Under the pieces are notes generated by a model that worked only from the letters and a program-made list of their open reading frames with translations, was not told the origin of the DNA and made no database searches. Shown here piece by piece: positions 14,004-21,828 of a stretch of DNA of 64,000 bases (position 1 is its first letter; each line of letters starts with the position of its first letter). This DNA is from SVTX01 sp045632305 (GTDB lineage: Bacteria; Bacillota; Clostridia; Oscillospirales; CAG-272), in assembly GCA_045632305.1 (NCBI GenBank), contig JAZQWL010000010.1, positions 1 to 64,000 on the forward strand, read 5' to 3'. Position numbers and translations under genes: made by a program.

Positions 14004-15809
14004 ATGAAAAAGATATTTTCCTTAGTTCTTGCATTTTTAATGGTTGTTACAGCATTCGCTTCCTTCACCGTGTACGCAGCTGACGGAGAGGCGGGCAACT
14101 GGGAAATGCATCTCGACGCATTTGACGAGTCAAAGCTTGCTTCAGGCGGTGAAATATTTGTGTCGACTCCCGGCTATAATTACACGGACGATGGCTTTGA
14201 GGTCATTCCCGCAAAATATACGGGCACTCAGGCAAAGTATACTGTAATCAGTAAAGAAAAGTACAGCGCAAAGAATTTCTCGGTCAAGATAAGAATTGAT
14301 GAATTTGATATTTCCGGCGACGCGTGGCTCAGCTTCACATTCTGGAGCGAAAAGAACGGTCTGGCGCAGGGAAGCGGCTCGGGTGAATACGGCTACGGTT
14401 GGACGTCACTTATAAAGGACTGTGTTGAAGGCGGCACACGTGACGGAAACCTTTCCGTTTTTGAGGCGTACAGCCAGGGTACAAAAGCTCAACCGGGCGG
14501 ATTTCAGAAGCTTTCCTCGGCTGACTTCACTCCCGTTAACACGGACGGAAAGCAGATCGTAGAATTTAAGGTTGAAAATCATAACGTATTTATAAACGGC
14601 GTTCAGCTTGATCAGACAAGCGCCGCAAGTCTTCGTAACGCATTCAGAACGGAATCCTTCCAGGCGTATTTTGGCATTTCCGTAAAGAGCGGTACTGCGG
14701 GCAAGCCTATTAAGTTTACGATTCTTGAGGTGAACGGAGAAAAGCCCACGGGTAGTGATTCGCTCTCTCCTGTAAACAGAGGTAAGACCTATGGCGAGAT
14801 GAAGGATCCTTCAACGATTCCCGCAGGTACGCCCGGTATTCTTCTTGACGGTACACTCGCAAATCAGAACAGCAAGCTCCCCTCGATCACAAACGGCTCC
14901 GCATCCGCAACGGATAACGGCGGAATTAAGATTACGGCAAGCTCTCTTAATTGCTCCGCTAATTTTGCGGTTAATGATAGCTACAGCGTTGACGTCAACG
15001 ATTTCCCCTACGTTGCGATAGTTTTGAAAAACTTCTGCACTTGCGGACGCGAGGACGGTCTTACAATCGCTGAAAACTGTTATTTCAAGGAAAACGGTGA
15101 CATTTATTATTGTGTGGGTGATATTATCTCTCCCGACGAAGAGCATAAGCTCACTGTAAACGCAAATAATATGGTCGACGTATCTCCCGCTGACAGCGAG
15201 GATTATTATCTTCTTGTTTATGCCAAGATAGACACATCCGAGCTCGAAAATGAGGACGTGCGTATCAACAGTGTTAAATTCGATTTCCGCAACATGAAGC
15301 CCACACAGGGCATTGACAGCTTTGAAATCGAATTTGCGGGCTTCTTTAGAAGCGTTAAGGATATGGTTTCCTTTGCTACAAGCGAAGGCCTTTCGCTCAT
15401 AGATGACGAGATCTCTTACGAGGATCCTGAGGAACCTACAGAAGAGCCCACAGAAGAGCCCACAGAAGAGCCCACTGAAGAGCCCACTGAAGAGCCCACC
15501 GAAGAGCCCACTGAGGAACCTACAGAGGAACCCACAGAAGCTCCGACCGAAGAACCCACAACAGAAGAGCCGACTGAAGAGCCCACAGAGGCGCCGACAG
15601 ACGCTCCTGCGACCGAAGAGCCCACAGAAGCTCCTGCAGAGCCCGAGACTGAGGCGTCGACGGGTAACGGTGAGAATACTACTACCGCCGCGACGGGCAA
15701 CGAGAGTAAGGGCTGCGGCTCCGCTATCGGAATGGGTGTTGTTGCCATGATCACAACTGCTTGTGTTTCCGGTATTATCACATTCGGAAAGAAAAAGAAA
15801 AACAAATAA
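14004..15809 (+). CDS. Secreted surface protein with EEPT repeats and GCGS membrane tail (paralog 1)
   Basis: The 601-residue protein has a signal peptide (1-26), two globular regions (about 30-255, possibly a concanavalin-like sandwich with FSVKIRIDEFDISGDAWLSF, and about 275-470), a Glu-Pro-Thr repeat linker (about 475-550) and a C-terminal membrane segment preceded by KGCGSAIGMG and followed by KKKKNK. The layout suggests a surface protein held in the membrane or sorted by its tail. It is paralogous, domain for domain, to the gene at 16103. The ribosome site is AAAGGAG. Function unknown; ligand or glycan binding is possible. Confidence 0.8.
   Translation: MKKIFSLVLAFLMVVTAFASFTVYAADGEAGNWEMHLDAFDESKLASGGEIFVSTPGYNYTDDGFEVIPAKYTGTQAKYTVISKEKYSAKNFSVKIRIDEFDISGDAWLSFTFWSEKNGLAQGSGSGEYGYGWTSLIKDCVEGGTRDGNLSVFEAYSQGTKAQPGGFQKLSSADFTPVNTDGKQIVEFKVENHNVFINGVQLDQTSAASLRNAFRTESFQAYFGISVKSGTAGKPIKFTILEVNGEKPTGSDSLSPVNRGKTYGEMKDPSTIPAGTPGILLDGTLANQNSKLPSITNGSASATDNGGIKITASSLNCSANFAVNDSYSVDVNDFPYVAIVLKNFCTCGREDGLTIAENCYFKENGDIYYCVGDIISPDEEHKLTVNANNMVDVSPADSEDYYLLVYAKIDTSELENEDVRINSVKFDFRNMKPTQGIDSFEIEFAGFFRSVKDMVSFATSEGLSLIDDEISYEDPEEPTEEPTEEPTEEPTEEPTEEPTEEPTEEPTEEPTEAPTEEPTTEEPTEEPTEAPTDAPATEEPTEAPAEPETEASTGNGENTTTAATGNESKGCGSAIGMGVVAMITTACVSGIITFGKKKKNK
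15428..15660 (+). repeat. Tandem 12-bp repeat encoding Glu-Glu-Pro-Thr
   Basis: About nine consecutive GAAGAGCCCACA-like units are followed by degenerate units encoding EAPT, EEPT and DAPA. Third-position differences between units show the array is not freshly expanded. It encodes the stalk-like linker of the surface protein and is a likely site of length variation. Confidence 0.9.
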
Positions 15810-15824
15810 TACTACATAAAGTAG

Positions 15825-15860
15825 AAAACGGCGTTTTGTCTTCGGCAGAGCGCTGTTTTT
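15825..15860 (+). terminator. Terminator after paralog 1
   Basis: Imperfect 14-bp stem AAAACGGCGTTTTG / CAGAGCGCTGTTTT with G-T pairs, ending in five T. Confidence 0.75.
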
Positions 15861-16012
15861 GTATATAAAAAACAAACAAAATGTTCAATTATTAACCGAT
15901 TGTTTATAAAAAATCGCACAAAAACGCGTTTGTTTTTCGCGTGTGATAAAATCTGTTTTGCGGTAGGTTAAAACTCCCAAAAATATTATTATATATATGT
16001 GCATTTTGTCTA

Positions 16013-16041
16013 TTTACTTAATTTGGAATTTGTGTTATAAT
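16013..16041 (+). promoter_or_regulatory. Sigma-A promoter of paralog 2
   Basis: TTTACT (16013-16018), 17-nt spacer, TATAAT (16036-16041). The 290-bp gap between the paralogs otherwise holds the paralog 1 terminator and AT-rich DNA in which I see nothing else. Confidence 0.65.
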
Positions 16042-16102
16042 TACTGTGAACAAGTGTTTTTAGAAAAACACAAATATTAATTTCTAAAGGAGAAATTCTA
16101 AA

Positions 16103-17806
16103 ATGAGAAAGATTCTTTCCATCATTCTTGCATCTCTTATGATTCTTTCCACATTTGCTATGATTTCCGTATCCGCTGATGAGGCAGCTTCGGGAACAGA
16201 AGGTAACTGGGAAGTTCACCTTGATGCATTTGAGGAAGCAAAGAAAGAAAATGGCGAGGAGGTTTTCCAGCCCCTCCCCGGTTATCACTATACCGATGAT
16301 GGCTTTGAAATTAAGCCCGCTGAATACAATAACGTTCAGGCAAAGTATACTGTAATCAGTAAGACAAAGTACAGCTCCAAGAACTTTTCTATCAAGATCC
16401 GTCTTGATGACTATTCTACAGAGGGCGATAGCTGGGTAAGCTTCAGCTTCTGGAGCGAAAAGCACGGTCTCGCTCAGGGTTCTACAAACTCTGACGGCTC
16501 CTTCGGTTACGGTTGGTACTCCCTCCTCCGTGACGTACTTGATCCCTATGAGGAAAGAGACGGCAAGCTCTCTTACATGCAGACCTACAACTCCGGTACA
16601 AAGGCACAGCCCGGTGGTAACTTCACAATGGAAACCATTGAGTTTGAGCCCGACGTTGATGAAAACGGTATCCAGTACCTCACTTTTGAAGTAAAGAACT
16701 ATATCATCTTTATCAACGGTGTTGAGGTTGGTTCTACAACTAACGCTGCTAAGGCGCTCAGAAACGCGTTCAAGGATGACTCCTACCTTGCATACTTCGG
16801 TATTTCCGTAAAGAGCGGCTTGGCTAATACTCCTATCAAGTTCACAATTACTGAGGTTGATGGCGTTAAGCCCACAGGTACTGACAGCCAGGAGCCCGAA
16901 ACAAAGACAAGAGAATACGGTGATATGATCGATGCATCCACAATTCCCGCAGGTACTCCCGGCGTTCTTTTCGATGCATCCATGGAAAAGCAGAACGTTA
17001 AGATGCCCTCCACATCCAAGTGCATTGTTGACTTCAACGAGGATGAATCCGCATTCAAGATCACAGCTTACGATATGATCGGTTCTATCGGCTTCTCCGT
17101 TAAGGACGATTATTCCGTTGATGTTAAGGATTTCCCCTACGTAGCAATTCTTTTGAAGAATTACTGCTCTTGCGAGCCCACAGAAGGCGTTTCTATGTCT
17201 GAAAACTGCGGCTTCGATGAAGAAGCAGGTATCTACTACTGCGCAGGTGACGTTCTTGCTCCCGATGATAAATACAAGTTTGTTCTCACAGGCGACGATA
17301 TGGTAGACGTATCTCCCGACGGAGCAGAGGATTATTATACTATCTTCTGGCAGAAGATCGATACATCAGTATTCGAAGAGGATGAGGACGGCAACAGAAT
17401 CCACTCTCTCCGTTTTGACTTTGCATACATCACTCCTATGCAGGAATTCGAGATCATCTCCGCAGGTTACTTCAAGAACAGGGAAGACATCGTTTCCTTC
17501 CTTACAGCAGCCGGCTATAACATTTCCATCGAGGATATGGGCGGTGCAGAAGATGATAACGAAGGTGAGCCCGGCGGCGTAGAAGAGGAAACAACTGAGC
17601 CCAACTACGATAATACTCCCGAGGATTTCACTGACGAAGGTGAAGAAGAAACAACAAAGAAGAAGGAAAACAAGACAACAGCTGCTTCTAACGATGAAGA
17701 CAAGAAGGGCGGTTGCGGTTCTGTAGTTGGTATGGGCGCAGTTGCTATTATTGCAACAGCTTCCGTAGCAGGCGCAGTTATCTTCAAGAAGAGAAAAGAA
17801 GATTGA
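16103..17806 (+). CDS. Secreted surface protein with GCGS membrane tail (paralog 2)
   Basis: The 567-residue protein has a signal peptide (1-25), the same two globular regions as paralog 1 (shared stretches include QAKYTVISK, FSFWSEK and YFGISVKSG), a shorter acidic Thr-rich linker (about 500-535) in place of the Pro repeat, and a C-terminal KGGCGSVVGMG, hydrophobic helix and KKRKED. It has its own promoter and terminator. Codons (GCA, ACA, TCC, CTC) are more biased than in paralog 1, suggesting stronger expression. It probably arose by tandem duplication with later linker divergence. Function unknown. Confidence 0.8.
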   Translation: MRKILSIILASLMILSTFAMISVSADEAASGTEGNWEVHLDAFEEAKKENGEEVFQPLPGYHYTDDGFEIKPAEYNNVQAKYTVISKTKYSSKNFSIKIRLDDYSTEGDSWVSFSFWSEKHGLAQGSTNSDGSFGYGWYSLLRDVLDPYEERDGKLSYMQTYNSGTKAQPGGNFTMETIEFEPDVDENGIQYLTFEVKNYIIFINGVEVGSTTNAAKALRNAFKDDSYLAYFGISVKSGLANTPIKFTITEVDGVKPTGTDSQEPETKTREYGDMIDASTIPAGTPGVLFDASMEKQNVKMPSTSKCIVDFNEDESAFKITAYDMIGSIGFSVKDDYSVDVKDFPYVAILLKNYCSCEPTEGVSMSENCGFDEEAGIYYCAGDVLAPDDKYKFVLTGDDMVDVSPDGAEDYYTIFWQKIDTSVFEEDEDGNRIHSLRFDFAYITPMQEFEIISAGYFKNREDIVSFLTAAGYNISIEDMGGAEDDNEGEPGGVEEETTEPNYDNTPEDFTDEGEEETTKKKENKTTAASNDEDKKGGCGSVVGMGAVAIIATASVAGAVIFKKRKED

Positions 17807-17840
17807 TTTTAAATCATATTGATTTTTAATCTCAAAATCA

Positions 17841-17871
17841 ATACCCCGCGAAAATTCGCGGGGTGTTTTTT
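17841..17871 (+). terminator. Terminator after paralog 2
   Basis: Stem ACCCCGCGAA / TTCGCGGGGT followed by six T. Confidence 0.9.
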
Positions 17872-17914
17872 GATAAATTTATACCAAAATAAGGGATTTT
17901 TTTACGATAACCTA

Positions 17915-17943
17915 TTGAAAGAAAGCAAAAATAGTGATATAAT
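17915..17943 (+). promoter_or_regulatory. Sigma-A promoter of ilvE
   Basis: TTGAAA (17915-17920), 17-nt spacer, TATAAT (17938-17943); the start codon follows 35 bp later. Confidence 0.8.
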
Positions 17944-17978
17944 CATATACATAGATAACCCGAAGGGACGTGATATTT

Positions 17979-19004
17979 ATGGATAAGAAAAATATAAATT
18001 GGAGCGAGCTTGGTTTCGGTTACGTAAAGACCGACAAGAGATACGTTTCTTATTATAAGGACGGCAAGTGGGACGACGGTCAGCTTACCGAGGACGATAT
18101 GATAACACTTAGCGAATGCGCTTGCGTTTTCCAGTACTGTCAGACCTGCTTTGAAGGACTCAAGGCGTACACAACTGCCGATGGGAAGATAGTTGCATTC
18201 CGCCCCGATCTCAATGCAGAGAGAATGGCTCAGTCTGCCGACAAGCTCAAGATGCCGATCTTCCCCGAGGAAAGATTTGTTGATGCTGTTGTAAAGACGG
18301 TTCGTGCAAATAAGGAATTTGTGCCTCCATACGGCTCGGGCGCGACGCTTTATCTTCGCCCTTATATGATGGGAACGAATCCCGTAATCGGCGTAAAGCC
18401 CGCTACGGAATTTCAGTTCAGAATTTTCGCGACGCCCGTAGGCCCTTATTTCAAGGGTGGCGTTCGTCCTCTTAAGCTCCGCATTTCGGATCTTGACAGA
18501 GCCGCGCCCTATGGCACGGGACATATCAAGGCGGGACTTAACTACGCGATGAGTCTTTACAATATCGTAGACGCGCACGACAAGGGATTTGACGAAAATA
18601 TTTACCTTGATCCTAAAACTCATACGAAGATCGAGGAAACGGGCGGCGCAAATATTATATTCATTACAAAGGACGGCAAGGTTGTTACACCTAAGTCGAA
18701 CAGCATTTTGCCCTCTATTACAAGACGCTCGCTTCTTTACGTTGCGAAGGAATATCTCGGTCTTGAGGTTGAGGAAAGAGAAGTCGACGTAAACGAGCTT
18801 GAGGACTTTGCGGAATGTGGCCTCTGCGGTACTGCGGCGGTAATTTCTCCTGTGGGCATGATCGTTCACGGCGATAAGGAGATCGCGCTTCCTTCGGGAA
18901 TGAACGATATGGGGCAGGTAACGAAGAAGCTCTATGACACTCTTACGGGAATTCAGATGGGTAGAATCCCTGCTCCCGAGGGTTGGATTACGGTAATCGA
19001 ATAA
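17979..19004 (+). CDS. ilvE: Branched-chain amino acid aminotransferase
   Basis: IlvE is a fold-type IV PLP enzyme that interconverts Leu, Ile and Val with their 2-oxo acids. The 341-residue protein has the PLP lysine at about 184 (GHIKAGLNYA), the class IV motif EETGGANIIFI (about 219-229) and the phosphate-binding SILPSITRRSLL. It belongs to the longer, eukaryote-like type (about 340-360 residues). An upstream in-frame GTG lies too close to the ribosome site AAGGGA, so the ATG at 17979 is used. It stands alone between its own promoter and terminator. Confidence 0.95.
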   Translation: MDKKNINWSELGFGYVKTDKRYVSYYKDGKWDDGQLTEDDMITLSECACVFQYCQTCFEGLKAYTTADGKIVAFRPDLNAERMAQSADKLKMPIFPEERFVDAVVKTVRANKEFVPPYGSGATLYLRPYMMGTNPVIGVKPATEFQFRIFATPVGPYFKGGVRPLKLRISDLDRAAPYGTGHIKAGLNYAMSLYNIVDAHDKGFDENIYLDPKTHTKIEETGGANIIFITKDGKVVTPKSNSILPSITRRSLLYVAKEYLGLEVEEREVDVNELEDFAECGLCGTAAVISPVGMIVHGDKEIALPSGMNDMGQVTKKLYDTLTGIQMGRIPAPEGWITVIE

Positions 19005-19009
19005 AATAA

Positions 19010-19038
19010 AAATCCCGATTGCAAGATCGGGATTTTTT
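19010..19038 (+). terminator. Terminator after ilvE
   Basis: Stem AAATCCCGAT / ATCGGGATTT, loop TGCAAG, six T. Confidence 0.9.
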
Positions 19039-19060
19039 GGAAAGAAGGTTGAGGTTTTCT

Positions 19061-19801
19061 GTGATACAGGATCTGCATTCACATACTTATTATTCGTTTT
19101 GCGGCGAGGATACTCCCGAGGCGGTGGTTGAAGCGGCGATAAATGGCGGCATAGAGGTGCTTGGAATAACCGACCACAATCATGGAATCGGAAACGCAAC
19201 AACACAGGTGTTTTTTCACGGCAACAAAATTGAAAAATACGATTATGAGCGCACGCTCAGACGTTATTTTGACCATATAAATCTCATTAAAGAAAAATAT
19301 GACGGAAAAATACAAATTTTGCGCGGTATAGAGCTTTGCACAAAGAATTTGCAGAGGCATTTCCTCCCCGATAACGCGGACGTCTCGTTTTTTGATTATT
19401 GTTTGATAGAAAATATTGACGAGGCGGACAGTGTTACGAATAACGATATTTTTTCTTATGCGGAACGGCTCGGAACTGTCTGCGGTGTCGCGCATACGGA
19501 TATGTTTGCCTATATAAAATCGCGCGGCGAGGATGCGTATAAATATTTCAAGAGAATGGCGGATATGGGTATTTTCTGGGAAATGAACGTAAACCTCGAT
19601 ACGATCCACGGCGGCAGGGAGCATAAATATATGCTTGACTTTTTCTCAAACGAAGAACAAAAGGCAATTGTTCGTGAATCGGGAGTTCGTCTTTCGGTTG
19701 GCTTTGACGGACACAGAGTTTACGATTATAAGCCCGATAGAATAGCGTATTATTGTAACAAAATAAGCGAGATGGGTATTAAGCTCGCGTTTGAAGAATA
19801 A
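19061..19801 (+). CDS. PHP-domain phosphoesterase
   Basis: The 246-residue protein starts at GTG, six bases after GAGG; the longer reading would begin inside the ilvE terminator. It is a single PHP domain: HSHTYYSFCGED near the start, ITDHNHG (about 37-43), the Glu of GIELC, the AHTDMF histidine and SVGFDGHRV at the end, all positions for a metal cluster. Such proteins hydrolyse phosphomonoesters, for example histidinol phosphate or nucleoside phosphates. No his genes are nearby, so a HisK role is not supported. Confidence 0.85.
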   Translation: MIQDLHSHTYYSFCGEDTPEAVVEAAINGGIEVLGITDHNHGIGNATTQVFFHGNKIEKYDYERTLRRYFDHINLIKEKYDGKIQILRGIELCTKNLQRHFLPDNADVSFFDYCLIENIDEADSVTNNDIFSYAERLGTVCGVAHTDMFAYIKSRGEDAYKYFKRMADMGIFWEMNVNLDTIHGGREHKYMLDFFSNEEQKAIVRESGVRLSVGFDGHRVYDYKPDRIAYYCNKISEMGIKLAFEE

Positions 19802-19836
19802 AAAACGGTGTTGGAAATCCAACACCGTTTTTTTTG
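19801..19836. terminator. Bidirectional terminator after the PHP gene
   Basis: 15-bp stem AAAAACGGTGTTGGA / TCCAACACCGTTTTT with T runs on both strands. It could also end minus-strand transcripts that pass through the neighbouring element. Confidence 0.88.
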
Positions 19837-19841
19837 TAGAT

Positions 19842-19861
19842 TTGTTCTGTGCCAAAGCAGT
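19842..19861. repeat. Partial duplicate of one end of structured element A
   Basis: TTTGTTCTGTGCCAAAGCAG matches 20058-20077 (TTTGTTCTGCGCCAAAGCAA) at 18 of 20 positions. It copies the outer arm of element A on its other side, so the element is bracketed by a direct repeat about 216 bp apart. Confidence 0.7.
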
Positions 19862-19865
19862 AAAA

Positions 19866-20082
19866 GACTGATTGGGTTTGGATGCAGAAGGCGTGATCGC
19901 GAGAACGTAGCCGTACAAGGGTACGGCAGAGACCGCGAGCCCGACTAAAACGCCACAAAAAAATGAGGAAAACCGCAGACTTGTCTGCGGTTTTCAACTT
20001 TAAAAAGAAATATACTTTAAATTTTGATAAAACTGTGTAAATCTTTTTGTGTGGCGTTTGTTCTGCGCCAAAGCAATCAGTC
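19866..20082 (-). ncRNA. Structured repeat element, copy A (unrecognised family)
   Basis: A 217-nt unit with five nested helices. P1 pairs 19866-19889 with 20061-20082; P2 pairs 19948-19957 with 20050-20059; P3 is a hairpin at 19968-19995; P4 pairs 19895-19902 with 19933-19940; P5 is the hairpin GCCGTAC/GTACGGC at 19910-19927. Copy B at 55537 keeps all five helices with different bases in P1 to P4. The ppiB stop codon lies inside the P1 strand. Strand is inferred from its position after minus-strand genes; base-pair wobbles do not settle it. It may be a noncoding RNA, a 3'-UTR processing element, or a small mobile repeat. Confidence 0.7.
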
Positions 20083-20580
20083 TTCAATTACTTCCATTTT
20101 GTCGATTACAACCGCACACTTCGGAACATCACTGAAGTAGGAATAGTTACCCGTCTTAACGTCCGCAATCGCGTCAACAACCTCAATACCTTCAATAACC
20201 GCACCGAATGCCGCATACTGTGTGTCGAGGTGGGGAGCATCCTTGTGCATAATAAAGAACTGTGAGGACGCGGAGTTGGGATCCATTGTACGAGCCATGG
20301 AGAGAACGCCGCGCTTGTGCTTGATGTCGTTCGCCATAAAGCCGTTTCTGATGAATTCGCCCTTGATCGACTTTGCTTCAACGTGGTCGAAGCTTTCGTC
20401 AAATCCACCGCCCTGAATCATAAAGCCCGCGATTACTCTGTGGAAGATAAGTCCCGAGTAGAAGTCGCTCTGTACAAGAGAAAGAAAGTTTTCAACCGTC
20501 TTGGGTGCCTTTTCGGGGTAGAGCTCAACTGTCATCTCACCGAAATCTCTCACTGTTATTTTTACCTTTGGATTGTTCAT
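20077..20580 (-). CDS. ppiB: Cyclophilin-type peptidyl-prolyl isomerase
   Basis: The protein catalyses proline cis-trans isomerisation in protein folding, here in the cytosol since there is no signal peptide. The 167 residues carry the cyclophilin core: FHRVIAGFMIQGG (about 45-57), GVLSMAR and SQFFI. The start is the ATG seven bases after AAAGGAAC; an upstream in-frame ATG lacks a ribosome site. It is third in a unit with mrnC and the DUF1836 gene. Its TGA stop is embedded in element A. Confidence 0.93.
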   Translation of the reverse strand: MNNPKVKITVRDFGEMTVELYPEKAPKTVENFLSLVQSDFYSGLIFHRVIAGFMIQGGGFDESFDHVEAKSIKGEFIRNGFMANDIKHKRGVLSMARTMDPNSASSQFFIMHKDAPHLDTQYAAFGAVIEGIEVVDAIADVKTGNYSYFSDVPKCAVVIDKMEVIED

Positions 20581-20611
20581 TTTTGTAGTTCCTTTCGATA
20601 TGTTAAATGTT

Positions 20612-20989
20612 TTATTCAATACTGTAGCCGATGCGGAAAAGCTGCGTTATGCGCTCGAAGTTTCCTTTTAAGTGAAGGTAGCCGAAAAGTGTTTCCATAC
20701 CCGTTGCGGCACGATATTCGCTAACTGTGGCGCTTTTGGGAACGTTTCCGCCCGCTTTGTTGCGACCTCGCTTGAAGATTGCCTCTTCTTCTTCGCTCAG
20801 GTGGGGGAGTATATTTCGCATTGCCTGCGCCTGCGCGCCCGCCTTTACAAATTCGAGGGACTTTGAGTTAAGCCGCCCCGAGCTTGTGATATTCATATTT
20901 ACAAGATGCTCGCGCACAAGGAGCTCGATTACCGAGTCGCCGAGATACGCCAAGGCATCCGTTGTTATTTCTTCGAAATTTATTGACAT
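20612..20989 (-). CDS. mrnC: Mini-ribonuclease 3
   Basis: Mini-III is an RNase III-like endonuclease lacking the double-stranded RNA-binding domain; it matures 23S rRNA in Bacillus. The 125-residue protein shows TDALAYLGDSVIELLVREHL at the N-terminus and the second acidic cluster SEEEEAIFKRGRN near 71-83. The start is set by GAGG seven bases upstream, within the end of the preceding gene. It is usually next to cysS or rlmB, but here follows a DUF1836 gene by 2 bp. Confidence 0.93.
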   Translation of the reverse strand: MSINFEEITTDALAYLGDSVIELLVREHLVNMNITSSGRLNSKSLEFVKAGAQAQAMRNILPHLSEEEEAIFKRGRNKAGGNVPKSATVSEYRAATGMETLFGYLHLKGNFERITQLFRIGYSIE

Positions 20990-20991
20990 GT

Positions 20992-21729
20992 TTATTCCTC
21001 GCATCTGTCATCGGGGTTGTTTTCAAGCAGTATATCCTGTGAAAAATCCTCGTTCGATTCCTCAGCCGCCTTCTTTGCCGCCCTTTCAGCTGCCTTTTTT
21101 GCTTTTTTACTTGCCTTTTTATCCTCATCGGATAAGTCGTCGTTCTTTTTCTCTCCGCTTGCGTCATCGGGCAGAATTTCGCTTACGGTTTCCTTGAGAA
21201 GGGCCTTTGACATGCATTTGAAATAATCGGCAAGAGTTGAGAGGGAAAGGCAGAGAAGAAGTGTGTCAAGGGGCTCGTCAGGGGAGAGATCTCCTTGTCC
21301 CATAAGCTTTTCAGCGTTTTCCTGCGCGAGCTGTCGCGAGGTTTCCTTTGTCTTTATATAGCTTTCATACAACGTGTAGAGATCCTCGGCAGCACCCTCG
21401 CGCTTTTTATAAATGCAATCCATAATGCTTTTTATCTCAGCTATGGAAAGCGTGTTTTTAAGTGAGTTTGTAAGGAGGATCTGGATAATTTGCTCCTTAC
21501 TGTAGGTCTTACCCTTGAGCGGGGATATGAGCTCCGCCTTCGAGTAGTTGTTTACCATAGTTTTTGTCGGTATGCGATCCGAAAAAATTTCAGAGCCCTG
21601 CGCGGTTTTGTCCGATATGAGCTTGATGATCTGATCGAGATACAGATCGAGAGACGGAATCTCTTTTATCGACAAGTCGGCATCGTTTGTCGCCTGAAAC
21701 AGTATGGAGTTGATTTTCTCTTGGTTCAT
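20992..21729 (-). CDS. DUF1836-domain protein with acidic/lysine-rich tail
   Basis: The 245-residue protein has a DUF1836-like region (about 20-150: PSLDLYLDQIIKLISDKT, then a possible helix-turn-helix around 75-100 with SKEQIIQILLTNSLKN). The C-terminal 70 residues are highly charged (DDLSDEDKKASKKAKKAAER). The family is Firmicute-specific, of unknown function and possibly DNA-binding like MerR proteins. GGAGG lies eleven bases before the start. It leads an operon with mrnC and ppiB. Confidence 0.82.
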   Translation of the reverse strand: MNQEKINSILFQATNDADLSIKEIPSLDLYLDQIIKLISDKTAQGSEIFSDRIPTKTMVNNYSKAELISPLKGKTYSKEQIIQILLTNSLKNTLSIAEIKSIMDCIYKKREGAAEDLYTLYESYIKTKETSRQLAQENAEKLMGQGDLSPDEPLDTLLLCLSLSTLADYFKCMSKALLKETVSEILPDDASGEKKNDDLSDEDKKASKKAKKAAERAAKKAAEESNEDFSQDILLENNPDDRCEE

Positions 21730-21775
21730 AAATCTGTATTTCCTCCAATGTTGACGAAATTAATTGTTACGTACT

Positions 21776-21804
21776 ATTATAAACCATATTGAAAACTAAT
21801 TCAA
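21776..21804 (-). promoter_or_regulatory. Sigma-A promoter of DUF1836-mrnC-ppiB
   Basis: Minus strand TTGAAT (21799-21804), 17-nt spacer, TATAAT (21776-21781). Confidence 0.8.
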
Positions 21805-21828
21805 GGGGTAGGAGAAAACTTTTTGTGT

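Noticed and set aside
15428..15660. CRISPR array
   Set aside because: Short-period repeats are protein-coding EEPT units with no spacers. No CRISPR array was seen anywhere in the window.
15403..15750. 115-codon plus-strand ORF rich in Lys, Ser and Pro
   Set aside because: An out-of-frame reading of the 12-bp repeat, with no ribosome site.
14811..15875. 354-codon ORF antisense to surface paralog 1
   Set aside because: It is the complement of a clear secreted protein gene; the Ser/Cys/Gly/Phe-rich repeats reflect the EEPT repeat read backwards.
19019..19060. Longer PHP protein reading beginning in the ilvE terminator
   Set aside because: The start would sit inside the terminator stem; the GTG at 19061 has a GAGG site and fits the domain start.
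19061..19801. Histidinol-phosphatase HisK
   Set aside because: The PHP fold fits, but there are no his genes nearby and no specific signature was seen.
19779..20087. 102-codon minus-strand ORF across element A and the PHP terminator
   Set aside because: It overlaps the ppiB end, a terminator and the structured element, and has no ribosome site.
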